Source: an uncultured Collinsella sp.
Lineage (GTDB): Bacteria > Actinomycetota > Coriobacteriia > Coriobacteriales > Coriobacteriaceae
Length of the DNA: 64,000 bases
Direction: 5' to 3'
Assembly (NCBI GenBank): GCA_900545615.1
Contig: UQZM01000001.1
Location: 44,469 to 108,468, forward strand
The notes under the pieces: model-generated
Databases searched by the model: none
The model's input: the letters and a program-made list of their open reading frames with translations, nothing else
What the model was told of the DNA's origin: nothing
Shown: in pieces, positions 32,969 to 43,295 of the stretch
How the letters are laid out: every line of letters begins with the position of its first letter
How positions within the stretch are numbered: position 1 is the first letter of the stretch
Made by a program: the position numbers and the translations under genes

Positions 32969-34306
32969 ATGAACCAGCAGAACATCGATTACGTACTCCG
33001 CTCTGTAGAGCAGCGTGACATCCGCTTTGTGCGTCTGTGGTTTGTCGACATTCTCGGTCGCCTCAAGAACTTTGCCATCAGCCCCGAGGACCTCGAGGTC
33101 GCTTTTGAGGAGGGCATTGGCTTTGACGGCTCGGCTATCGAGGGCTTTGCCACGCCCGAGGAAGCCGACATGCTCGCGTTCCCCGATGCCTCGACCTTCC
33201 AGATTCTGCCGTGGCGCCCGAGCCATAACGGCGTCGCCCGCGTGTTCTGCGACGTGTGCACTCCCGATCGCAAGCCTTTCGCCGGCGATCCGCGCGATGC
33301 CCTGCGCCGTATGTTCCACAAGGCCGAGAAGGCCGGCTACCTGCTCAACGTGGGCGCCGAGCTGGAGTATTACTACTTCCCCGACGAGCGCACGCCCGAG
33401 CCGCTCGACAACGTTGGCTACTTTGACCTTTCGGTGAGCGACGCCGCCCGCGACCTGCGCCGCAACACGGTCCTTACGCTCGAGAAGATGTCCGTGCCCG
33501 TGGAGTACACCTTCCACGCCGCCGGCCGCTCGCAGCACGGCATGAGCCTGCGCCATGCCGAGGCCCTGAGCATGTCCGACGCCATCACCACGGCCAAGCT
33601 CATCATTAAGCAGCAGGCCTACGAGAGCGGCTGCCACGCCTCCTTTATGCCCAAGCCGCTGGCGGGCGAGGACGGCAGCGCCATGTTCCTGCACCAGTCG
33701 CTGTTCGACCACGACGGCAACAACGTCTTTTGGGGCGAGGACGACGATAAGTACCATCTCTCCGACGTCGCCAAGCACTACATGGCCGGCATCCTGGCGC
33801 ACGCGCGCGAGATCAGCGCCATCACCAACCCCACTGTCAACTCGTACAAGCGCATCACCACCGGCGGCGACTCCGTGCCGCAGTACGCCACGTGGGGCCT
33901 GCGCAACCGCGCGAGTATGGTCCGCATCCCGGTCTACAAGCCCGGCAAGCAGCTGTCCACGCGCATCGAGCTTCGCAGTCCCGACCCCATGGCCAACCCG
34001 TACCTGGTCAACACCGTTACGCTGGCGGCTGGTCTCGACGGCATCGAGCGCAAGCTGGAGCTTCCGCCCGAGGCCACGGCCGAGACGCTCAAGCTCACCG
34101 ACCGCCAGATGGTCGAGGCCGGCTACACGCCGCTGCCGCGTTCGCTCAAAGAGGCGCTCGACGTGTTTGAGGACTCGCAGTTTATGAAGGATGCCCTCGG
34201 CGAGCATATCCATAGCTTCTTCCTCAAAAAGAAGCGCGACGAGTGGCATAAGTTTGAGTCTACGATCACCGAGTGGGAGATCAAGCACTACCTGGCGAAC
34301 TCCTAA
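32969..34306 (+). CDS. Glutamine-synthetase-like protein lacking canonical metal ligands
   Basis: GS type I fold protein of 445 residues. The beta-grasp loop GIGFDGSAIEGF, the GAELEYYYF strand, NPTVNSYKRI, and RIELRSPDPMANPYL are kept. However, the block normally HHEVAPxQHEI reads FHAAGRSQHGM (about residues 188-198), and GSGMHxH reads GSAMFLH (about 239-245). Two n1-site Glu ligands and the n2-site His are therefore missing. GAAAGGGGAG precedes the ATG. A GlnR-like regulator follows 50 bp downstream. It may be inactive as a synthetase and serve as a nitrogen sensor, or use another substrate. Confidence 0.82.
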   Translation: MNQQNIDYVLRSVEQRDIRFVRLWFVDILGRLKNFAISPEDLEVAFEEGIGFDGSAIEGFATPEEADMLAFPDASTFQILPWRPSHNGVARVFCDVCTPDRKPFAGDPRDALRRMFHKAEKAGYLLNVGAELEYYYFPDERTPEPLDNVGYFDLSVSDAARDLRRNTVLTLEKMSVPVEYTFHAAGRSQHGMSLRHAEALSMSDAITTAKLIIKQQAYESGCHASFMPKPLAGEDGSAMFLHQSLFDHDGNNVFWGEDDDKYHLSDVAKHYMAGILAHAREISAITNPTVNSYKRITTGGDSVPQYATWGLRNRASMVRIPVYKPGKQLSTRIELRSPDPMANPYLVNTVTLAAGLDGIERKLELPPEATAETLKLTDRQMVEAGYTPLPRSLKEALDVFEDSQFMKDALGEHIHSFFLKKKRDEWHKFESTITEWEIKHYLANS

Positions 34307-34356
34307 TCGCGCTGGCTTGTTCCAGTACGATTGAGCTCATTTCTTTGGAGGCCGAT

Positions 34357-35019
34357 ATGTCCGAAAAGAGTGCCCTGTTCATGGCGCGCACGACGCGCTT
34401 CCACGAGTTTGCCCGCAGCTTGACGACCACCCTGGGTGTCGAGGTGAGCCTGGCAACCCCCGATTCGCCGACTGCGGCGCACGACTTTGACCTGCTGATC
34501 CTCGATTCCGACGGCATTCGCAGCGACCGCATCGATCAGATTGCCAAGTGGCTTGACGATCGCGGCGGCGTCCCCATGCTGGTGATCGTCGACGATGAGG
34601 CCCTTGGCACCCTGCGCCTGCCGAATCACGCGCATGCCGACTTTGTGTGCCCCACGGCGACGCCCAACGAGCTCAAGGCTCGTGCGCAGCGCTTGATGGG
34701 CGAGGAGGAGACCGTTACCGCCGACGATGTGCTCAACATCGATAACCTCGAGATCAACCTGGCTACCTACCAGGTGACGCTCGATGGCGAGCCCATCGAC
34801 CTGACGCTGATGGAGTACTCGCTGCTGAGCTTTTTGGCGACGCACCCCAACCGCGCCTACAGCCGCGAGGTGCTGCTGCACCGCGTATGGGGCTTTGAGT
34901 ACTGCGGCGGCACGCGCACCGTCGACGTGCACATTCGACGCATCCGCTCCAAGGTGGGCCCGCAGATCGCGGCGCACATCACCACCGTCCGCGGCGTGGG
35001 CTATCTGTTTAAGGACTAG
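34357..35019 (+). CDS. GlnR-like orphan OmpR-family regulator
   Basis: Regulator of 220 residues. The N-terminal receiver-like domain (FDLLILDSDGI) lacks the usual acidic pocket and phospho-Asp surroundings. The C-terminal winged helix has LTLMEYSLLSFLATHPNRAYSREVLLHRVWGFEYCGGTRTVDVHIRRIRSK patterns typical of actinobacterial GlnR, and ends VRGVGYLFKD. TTTGGAGG is 5 bases before the ATG at 34357. Adjacency to the GS-like gene supports a role in nitrogen regulation. It should not need a kinase partner. Confidence 0.82.
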   Translation: MSEKSALFMARTTRFHEFARSLTTTLGVEVSLATPDSPTAAHDFDLLILDSDGIRSDRIDQIAKWLDDRGGVPMLVIVDDEALGTLRLPNHAHADFVCPTATPNELKARAQRLMGEEETVTADDVLNIDNLEINLATYQVTLDGEPIDLTLMEYSLLSFLATHPNRAYSREVLLHRVWGFEYCGGTRTVDVHIRRIRSKVGPQIAAHITTVRGVGYLFKD

Positions 35020-35040
35020 CAAGTAAATAGAGGAATGTGA

Positions 35041-35070
35041 GGGTACCGGAGATTTCTCCAGTACCCTTTT
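35041..35070 (+). terminator. Terminator after GlnR-like gene
   Basis: GGGTACCGGAG pairs with CTCCAGTACCC (one mismatch), followed by TTTTCTCGTTT. It ends the GS-like/GlnR-like unit. Confidence 0.75.
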
Positions 35071-35201
35071 CTCGTTTAGGGCGAGAAGAAGACCTTTCAC
35101 CGATTTAAAGTGGGTCAGTAAAAACAATATCAAACGTATAACACTATCTCACGAATATCATTTAGTTACCGTATCTCCCTACTGCACGGATGGAGGAAGA
35201 A

Positions 35202-36329
35202 ATGCGTTATTCGAGAAAGGTGATTGTCGGATTCATAGTATTGCTTGCCGCCCTGATGTCTCCAAGGTTGGTTTTTGGAGACGACGACTTGGTTCGTGTC
35301 ACACCGCAAATAGCTGTGGAGCAAGCGCAAGCTTTCTTTGATGACGTATCGGATGAGCCGGTGACCGCTTGTGACCCAGTAAAAATGGTGAATTCCGATG
35401 GGGAATCAATCGGGTATATCGTTCGCGCGAAGCGGGATGACGTTAACTATGGCTACGTCGTATTTGATTCAGAGCGATCTTGGTGGATCAGCGAATACTG
35501 CTTGGCTCCGAACGCCCCTATGCCCATTGAGAATACAAGCGATGAAATAGCTCTTCTCGCATCCCAAGATGACATCGTTGCTTTGAAATTTGACGAGCTG
35601 TCTTTTGGTATTGCAGATCTGGATAATAACGTTGTTTTAGATGAGAAGGGATGCCGGTCAACAGCGGTGTTTTCTGTGGGAAATAGCCGCAGCGGATCTC
35701 CAGGCAGGTTCGAGGATGTTTTCGTATCGCCCAAAGACCTGTATAAGCAAGGATATGTCATTGACGCAAGTAAAACAATTTCAGGGATGATAACGCCTAC
35801 ACAATCAGAGGTTATTAAAGAAACGGGGACCTATGCTTGCGATGTGTCTGCAATGTTTGCGGTAAGCAGCCATTATGTAACGCTAAACCGGCTCAAATTG
35901 CCAGACTTATATCATGAGCTTTGGCAGTTATCGGGAACATCCGGCGATCCAAATAAGTCATTCGATCAAGCTACGGGCCTTTACTTTACCCAAGGAAGGA
36001 CTCCATCTCCAAATGCTGCCCCGGCTATTAAGGAGTTCTGTGCTAGGCGCGGGAAAAGGCTTGAGACATCATTTGCTTGGTATCCATCTTGGGATTCTTT
36101 CAGGGCAACTGCAGATTCTGGAAATCTCAGTATTTTTTCTGGGACTCTCAGGTCAAGCCATGACGCTCATGCGATGGCTGTCGCGGGATATGTGGCTATG
36201 CATAATACATATTCAAATGATAAGAAATATATGCTTGTTGTCTGGGACGGTTGGTTCAATCAGCTGCGTTTTCTTCCATATGACACAACGATTTATATAT
36301 CGCATGAAGGGACGTATTGTGGAGAGTGA
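35202..36329 (+). CDS. Secreted papain-like cysteine protease homologue, locus 1
   Basis: Exported protein of about 375 residues. A signal peptide (KVIVGFIVLLAALMSPRLVFG) precedes a prodomain-like region (YGYVVFDSERSWWISEYC). The papain-like core has the putative catalytic Cys in TYACDVSAMFAVSSHY, His in HDAHAMAVAGYV, and VVWDGWF. It resembles C10/C39-like peptidases and is clearly paralogous to the protein at 42015. GGAGGAAGA precedes the ATG at 35202. The DNA is AT-richer than its surroundings, hinting at transfer. A small membrane protein gene overlaps its end. Substrate is unknown. Confidence 0.72.
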   Translation: MRYSRKVIVGFIVLLAALMSPRLVFGDDDLVRVTPQIAVEQAQAFFDDVSDEPVTACDPVKMVNSDGESIGYIVRAKRDDVNYGYVVFDSERSWWISEYCLAPNAPMPIENTSDEIALLASQDDIVALKFDELSFGIADLDNNVVLDEKGCRSTAVFSVGNSRSGSPGRFEDVFVSPKDLYKQGYVIDASKTISGMITPTQSEVIKETGTYACDVSAMFAVSSHYVTLNRLKLPDLYHELWQLSGTSGDPNKSFDQATGLYFTQGRTPSPNAAPAIKEFCARRGKRLETSFAWYPSWDSFRATADSGNLSIFSGTLRSSHDAHAMAVAGYVAMHNTYSNDKKYMLVVWDGWFNQLRFLPYDTTIYISHEGTYCGE

Positions 36330-36672
36330 CGGCGAAGATGATAGAAAACGCATACGTAAAACGCTGGGGCTTCTTTGCGCATTTCTTGGGATATTGGTTG
36401 TCGCGGCCTATCAACCGAGCCCCTCGGTCGTTGGTGGAAAAGATGACGAACATATTTCAGTTGAAGTACAGACGCTGTCGGATATTCATAACGGGCAATT
36501 TGAGGCGCTTATGCCAAGTGGTTGCCGTAAGAAAATCGATATGCGCCGTAAGTCAAGTTCCGGATATGTCTCAGGATTGAAAGCAGGTGATAAATGGATT
36601 CTAGTTTTTGTGGAAGATAAGGAACTTGACGGGACTGTTCTGTATCCCCATTCAGCTGAGAAAGTCAAATAA
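36319..36672 (+). CDS. Small membrane-anchored protein, partner of protease homologue 1
   Basis: About 117 residues: a charged cytoplasmic start (ESDGEDDRKRIRK), one hydrophobic helix (TLGLLCAFLGILVVAAY), then an outside domain of beta-type composition (SSSGYVSGLKAGDKWILVFVED). GTG at 36319 is favoured by AAGGGA six bases upstream and overlaps the protease gene by 11 bp; ATG at 36304 is possible but has no ribosome site. The second protease locus has a similar small overlapping gene (41623-42009). Function unknown; an inhibitor or tethering partner is a guess. Confidence 0.65.
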   Translation: MESDGEDDRKRIRKTLGLLCAFLGILVVAAYQPSPSVVGGKDDEHISVEVQTLSDIHNGQFEALMPSGCRKKIDMRRKSSSGYVSGLKAGDKWILVFVEDKELDGTVLYPHSAEKVK

Positions 36673-36693
36673 AGTAGACAAGGGGAATGAAGA

Positions 36694-37278
36694 ATGATTG
36701 ATAGAAAGCAGTTTTTAGGTCTGATGGCAGGGGCTCCTATTTTGATGCGAGCTGGGATGGCAGAAGCCGTGGAGTTGCCGGACGCTCGGAAGCGATTGAC
36801 GCTCGTGGTCGACACGGTGGTCAGAGATGAAAATGGCAATGAAAAAACGCGAACAAGAAGCAGAGAGACTATTTTCACGCCAGAGAGCGAAATTGTGTCT
36901 GCGGACGCTATGGCCGGTGATGTCATAACAATCCAGAGGGAATCAGATGAAACGTTGCCGCTGCTTGCCAAGATTGAGCTCACGGTCGCTTATTTTAACG
37001 ATAAAACAGAAATTGAGATTCGTTCCGGAAAGTACTCGATAGTCCAAACCGATCCGCTTGTGATGTATGCAAACGCTTGGTACGCGCTCATGCAGAAGGA
37101 TAAATACGTGATGAATAACTTCACGGAAAGCGAAGCATCATATGAAACGGGGTGGGGGCCAACGCCATACGACGCGGAGAAAGATAAGTGGACGTGCGGA
37201 TCAGGCATGGGTGCGACGATTACGGACTTTATTAACGATTCAACATATAGTTTTGCTATCGACTGTTATATCGAATAG
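36694..37278 (+). CDS. Exported protein of unknown function
   Basis: Protein of 194 residues starting with a Tat-like or Sec signal (DRKQFLGLMAGAPILMRAGMAEA). The mature part has beta-strand-type sequence (KRLTLVVDTVVRDENGNEKTR; LTVAYFNDKTEIEIRSGKY) and ends near CGSGMGATITDFINDSTYSF. No family recognised. It lies 21 bp after the small membrane protein gene, so it is the third gene of this AT-richer unit. A GGGG stretch lies near the ATG. It may be secreted together with the protease homologue. Confidence 0.65.
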   Translation: MIDRKQFLGLMAGAPILMRAGMAEAVELPDARKRLTLVVDTVVRDENGNEKTRTRSRETIFTPESEIVSADAMAGDVITIQRESDETLPLLAKIELTVAYFNDKTEIEIRSGKYSIVQTDPLVMYANAWYALMQKDKYVMNNFTESEASYETGWGPTPYDAEKDKWTCGSGMGATITDFINDSTYSFAIDCYIE

Positions 37279-37397
37279 ACATGACGGCATAAAACGAATT
37301 GGCTTATAAGCATGTCATTACTTAAGCAAAGCTGAAATCTTGGCATCTAGTGCTCGGGACTGCCCAGCTTGGGGTACAACTCAACGTGAACAATGAT

Positions 37398-37426
37398 GGC
37401 CCGCCACATGTTTGGCGGGCCTTTGG
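37398..37426 (+). terminator. Hairpin with T-run before HtrA-type gene
   Basis: GGCCCGCC/GGCGGGCC stem with an 8-nt loop and TTTGGTTATTT following, 25 bases before the next start codon. It could terminate the preceding unit or act as an attenuator in the HtrA-type gene's leader. Confidence 0.55.
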
Positions 37427-37450
37427 TTATTTGACGAAAGGATCGCAGCC

Positions 37451-38911
37451 ATGAGCGAGTACGATTCCCAGCGTCCCCAGGATGCGGGCAACGCCGGCGA
37501 GACCCAGCAGCAGCCGCGTGTGCAGGTGGAGTCGACGCCTGCCGGCAGTAACATTCCCTACGTGCAGGCCTACGACACGCAGACCGGCAAGCCGCTGGGT
37601 GGCCAGCAGGTCGTGAACAAGCACACGGTGGTCAAGACCAAGACCAAAAAGCTGCCGATCTTTATTACGGCGCTTGCCGGCTGTGCCTGCGGAGCCCTGC
37701 TGGTCATTGCGCTCATTATGAGCGGCACGCTCGATATCGGTGGCGGCAAGAATGCCGTGACGGCGGGTGCTTCGGGTTCGTCGACGCAAAAGATCACCAT
37801 TGACTCCGAGGACACCACGCTGGCCGAGGCCGTTTCTGCTAAGGCCCTGCCCTCCGTGGTTTCCATTACCGCCACTTCGAGCGGTAGCCAGAATGGCTCG
37901 CTTTCGCAGTCTGCCGACGAGTCGGACAGCTCGGGCAGCGTCGGCTCGGGCGTGGTGCTCGATACCGAGGGCCACATCCTCACCAACAACCACGTGGTCG
38001 ATGGCTATGACCAGTACGTGGTTACCATGGACGACGGAACCACGTACGAGGCCGAGTTCGTGGGCAACGACGCCTCGAGCGACCTGGCCGTCATCAAGCT
38101 CAAGGACGCCGACGCCTCCAAGCTTACGCCGATCGAAATTGGCGACTCCTCCAAGCTCAACGTTGGCGAGTGGGTTATGGCGATCGGCTCGCCGTTCGGC
38201 AACGAGCAGTCTGTCTCCACGGGTATCGTGTCGGCGCTCTATCGTTCCACGGCCATGAGCTCTACCAGCGGTAACACCATCTATGCCAACATGATTCAGA
38301 CCGATGCCGCCATCAACCCGGGCAACTCCGGCGGCGCGCTCGTCAACGACAACGGTGAGCTGGTGGGCATCAACTCGCTCATCGAGAGCTACTCGGGCTC
38401 CAGCTCGGGCGTGGGCTTTGCCATTCCGGTTAACTACGCCAAGAACATTGCCGACCAGATTATCGGCGGCAAGACGCCGGTGCATCCGTACATGGGCGCT
38501 ACGCTTTCGAGCGTCAATGCGCTCAACGCCCGCACCAACAAGCTGAGCACCGATAGCGGCGCGTATGTGGCGAGCGTCGTCGAGGATGGTCCTGCTGCTA
38601 AGGCTGGCATTCAGGAGGGCGACGTCATCACCAAGCTGGGCGACGACGAGATCACGAGCGCCGATGGCCTGATCATCGCGCTGCGCAGCCACGAGGTGGG
38701 CGAGAAGGTCGAGATCACGCTCATGCGCGGCAAGGAAGAGAAGAAGGTCACCGTCGAGCTGGGCTCCGATGAGGAGCTGCAGAACCAGCAGCAGGACGAC
38801 AGTTCGACCGACACCGGCAACGGCGGTATTACCGACGAGCAGCTGCGCCGGTACCTGGAGGAGCTGCTGGGCCAGCAGGGCCAGGGTCAGGGCTACGGCC
38901 AGGGTTACTAA
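37451..38911 (+). CDS. HtrA/DegP-like membrane-anchored serine protease
   Basis: Trypsin-like protease of about 486 residues for envelope protein quality control. A polar, cytoplasmic N-terminal region (about 75 residues) is followed by one membrane helix (FITALAGCACGALLVIALIM). The protease domain has the catalytic His in TNNHVVDG, Asp in SSDLAVIKL and Ser in NPGNSGGAL. A PDZ domain follows (GAYVASVVEDGPAAKAGIQEGD), then an acidic Gln-rich tail. ATG at 37451 follows GAAAGGA. All three catalytic residues are intact. Probably stress-induced, though no promoter was identified. Confidence 0.93.
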   Translation: MSEYDSQRPQDAGNAGETQQQPRVQVESTPAGSNIPYVQAYDTQTGKPLGGQQVVNKHTVVKTKTKKLPIFITALAGCACGALLVIALIMSGTLDIGGGKNAVTAGASGSSTQKITIDSEDTTLAEAVSAKALPSVVSITATSSGSQNGSLSQSADESDSSGSVGSGVVLDTEGHILTNNHVVDGYDQYVVTMDDGTTYEAEFVGNDASSDLAVIKLKDADASKLTPIEIGDSSKLNVGEWVMAIGSPFGNEQSVSTGIVSALYRSTAMSSTSGNTIYANMIQTDAAINPGNSGGALVNDNGELVGINSLIESYSGSSSGVGFAIPVNYAKNIADQIIGGKTPVHPYMGATLSSVNALNARTNKLSTDSGAYVASVVEDGPAAKAGIQEGDVITKLGDDEITSADGLIIALRSHEVGEKVEITLMRGKEEKKVTVELGSDEELQNQQQDDSSTDTGNGGITDEQLRRYLEELLGQQGQGQGYGQGY

Positions 38912-38938
38912 CGAGCCATTTCGCACATGCCGAAGCCA

Positions 38939-38979
38939 GAGGGGCTGTCCCATCAACGCGGGACAGCCCCTCTTTTCTT
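38939..38979 (+). terminator. Strong terminator after HtrA-type gene
   Basis: GAGGGGCTGTCCC/GGGACAGCCCCTC, a 13-bp perfect stem with TCTTTTCTT downstream. Confidence 0.9.
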
Positions 38980-39048
38980 ATTGATCCGTTGGGGACGGAG
39001 GAAAACGGATCACTTGTGGCTGGTAAGAGGCCTGGTTCGTAATGGTCT

Positions 39049-39249
39049 GGACAGTTAGTTCAGATACGTATAAATCTGGGGCAGCTTGGGATGCGTTTTG
39101 AGCAATTTTTGATTGGGATGGGGTTTGAATGGGTGTTTGGGAGGGCGAGCGGGACGTTTACATGGTCTCAGGGAGCCCAAATTAGTTGAAACAGGGGTGT
39201 TCGTGTCTAATCCAGCTCTAGGATTTATACGTATCTGAACTAACTGTCC
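39049..39249. mobile_element. 201-bp MITE-like element with 28-bp terminal inverted repeats
   Basis: The ends are perfect inverted repeats of about 28 bp beginning GGACAGTTAGTTCAGATACG; the interior is unpaired, T/G-rich and has no reading frame. No clear target duplication is visible. It fills most of the 447-bp gap between the HtrA-type gene and ligA. Confidence 0.7.
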
Positions 39250-39286
39250 ACCCCAGTCTGGCGGCTGCCGATTCGGTGCGGTTTGA

Positions 39287-41587
<2,301 letters not shown>

Positions 41588-41594
41588 TGATTTG

Positions 41595-41625
41595 TTGAGG
41601 AACTGCGCAGAGGCTCAGTTCCTCA
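41595..41625. terminator. Bidirectional hairpin terminator
   Basis: TTGAGGAACTG/CAGTTCCTCAA stem with a 9-nt loop between convergent ligA and the small lipoprotein gene. Confidence 0.65.
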
Positions 41626-42009
41626 ACATCTCCTTATAGTGTTTGCCTGTTCAATTTCGATATCGTTTCCCTCGTATGATCCAGATGCGTCTACCGACTC
41701 AAAGCGTGAGTAGGAAACTCTTGTCCCAACTTTGATTTGGGAAAGCTTGTCTTTGATTCGGCCAGATGAGGGGAATGTAATCCGGGTTTGCTTTCCAGCG
41801 TCGGTGTAGCGGGGACTGTTGTCTGTTTGGATTACGAGTTCCGTTCCCTCAATAGAATGAACGCTGCCGGCTCCAAAGACAAGGTAATCATCTCCTCCGC
41901 TATAGCGGGCTCTATCTGTGCATGAAGAAACGGATGCAAACATAGCGAAAATCACCAATATCGTAACCAGGGCAAAGGCCGTGGTGCCATAGCATTTTGA
42001 TGGTGCCAT
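41623..42009 (-). CDS. Small putative lipoprotein, partner of protease homologue 2
   Basis: About 128 residues. A hydrophobic N-terminal segment (ALVTILVIFAMFASVSSC) ends in a lipobox-like VSSC, followed by a small beta-type domain (YLVFGAGSVHSIEGTELVIQTD; VGTRVSYSRFES). ATG at 42009 lies 6 bp after the stop codon of the upstream protease homologue; a TTG four codons earlier would overlap it. The gene order, size and membrane anchoring parallel the gene at 36319, though sequence similarity is weak. Function unknown. Confidence 0.65.
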   Translation of the reverse strand: MAPSKCYGTTAFALVTILVIFAMFASVSSCTDRARYSGGDDYLVFGAGSVHSIEGTELVIQTDNSPRYTDAGKQTRITFPSSGRIKDKLSQIKVGTRVSYSRFESVDASGSYEGNDIEIEQANTIRRC

Positions 42010-42014
42010 CCGGT

Positions 42015-43187
42015 CTACCAAAAGACTGTTCCGTTCAATTTGACCATATTGGGCGTTGCATAGTTAATCGCTCGGGGATAAGTGTTCCATCCGTCGAATA
42101 CTTCGAGCCACTGCAGTTCGATGCCAGAGCTTCCATTATGCCCAGTAAAATAGCCAGTTACCGTGACTGTATGACCTGATAGCTCGACGGATCCTTCACT
42201 GTTTCGGCTGTTGATCCACATATGATACAAGCCGATATTCCCTTGATCGATAGTTGCTCTGTACTGAGCGAATTGAGGCTGATAACCGAAAAATTGAGTA
42301 TTAAGTGCTCTACCCTTTTGAGCGGCAAGACTTTTAAACGGAACAATTCCATCTGGGATGATCGTGCTTCCGTACTCGACGCCCTGATCATTGGTCTTAT
42401 ACGTTGTTGTGCCAGTGACGTTCCATATTTCTTTATAATAATCGGGATTAAATTGATTAGCGTTTGAACTGGTGAGACCGTAATGCATTGATACAGCGTA
42501 CAAGGCAGAAACGACGCATGCATACTTATTAGTGCGGGCTTCAACTAATGATTCCGAGACTCCTCGGAACGGTATTCCGTTTAAATCGTCTATTTGGAAA
42601 TGCAACATCAAGTCATCTTCATTGATAATGACTGCATCCCATGAAGTTGGGTTATTGCTTTGAGGTGCTATACCCTTTTCGGTGACAATTGGGACAGACC
42701 GTATATTGTTATAGTTGGTTACACAGTCTCTAGTTCCTGGCACCAAAGTTCCATATTCAATATCGTTGTACGAAATTAGTACGGTTGGGTTTGTGGCCTG
42801 TTGGCCGGAATAAGTTGAAATGGCGTTTGATAGAGAAGCTGAAATCGGGAGAATGGTATCGCCGAGGGTTATCTCCTTCAGAAGCCCAGGATATGATGCG
42901 TCAAGTATTAAATAACCGTAAGGGCTTCCTTCCCTTGTGACACTGATTTCATAGCCACAGATAAGGCCGATTTGTTGGCATACGGGAACGATTTGCTCGA
43001 TCTCTAAGTTCGCGGATCCGTCGACGATGGGCAACAGGGAAAGCGCGTAGTCTTGTGCTAGGTCTGATGTAAAAGCGACGGATGAGTTTGAGTCGGCAGC
43101 GAATACTCTTGTTGGGCGTGACGCGGATAAGCCGATGATCGAGGCTAGGCCGAGAAGAAACGAGCGACGTGATTGAACTCTGGGCAT
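42015..43187 (-). CDS. Secreted papain-like cysteine protease homologue, locus 2
   Basis: Exported protein of 390 residues with a classic twin-arginine signal (QSRRSFLLGLASIIGLS). A prodomain-like region includes PYGYLILDASYPG. The core has the putative catalytic Cys in NKYACVVSALYAVSMHY, His in LSGHTVTVTGYF, and EVFDGWNTYPR. These three blocks match the protein at 35202, though the signal types differ. GCAGGAGA precedes the ATG. The gene is AT-rich, unlike its neighbours. C10- or C39-like peptidase is the closest fold; no target is known. Confidence 0.72.
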   Translation of the reverse strand: MPRVQSRRSFLLGLASIIGLSASRPTRVFAADSNSSVAFTSDLAQDYALSLLPIVDGSANLEIEQIVPVCQQIGLICGYEISVTREGSPYGYLILDASYPGLLKEITLGDTILPISASLSNAISTYSGQQATNPTVLISYNDIEYGTLVPGTRDCVTNYNNIRSVPIVTEKGIAPQSNNPTSWDAVIINEDDLMLHFQIDDLNGIPFRGVSESLVEARTNKYACVVSALYAVSMHYGLTSSNANQFNPDYYKEIWNVTGTTTYKTNDQGVEYGSTIIPDGIVPFKSLAAQKGRALNTQFFGYQPQFAQYRATIDQGNIGLYHMWINSRNSEGSVELSGHTVTVTGYFTGHNGSSGIELQWLEVFDGWNTYPRAINYATPNMVKLNGTVFW

Positions 43188-43295
43188 AATGTCTCCTGCC
43201 TATGGGGGGCAATATGCTGTCATTTTATTTGCTACATAATACAATCTAATTCGGATTAAGGTAAATGGATGGAATTGCTCGATAAATGGTAGTGA

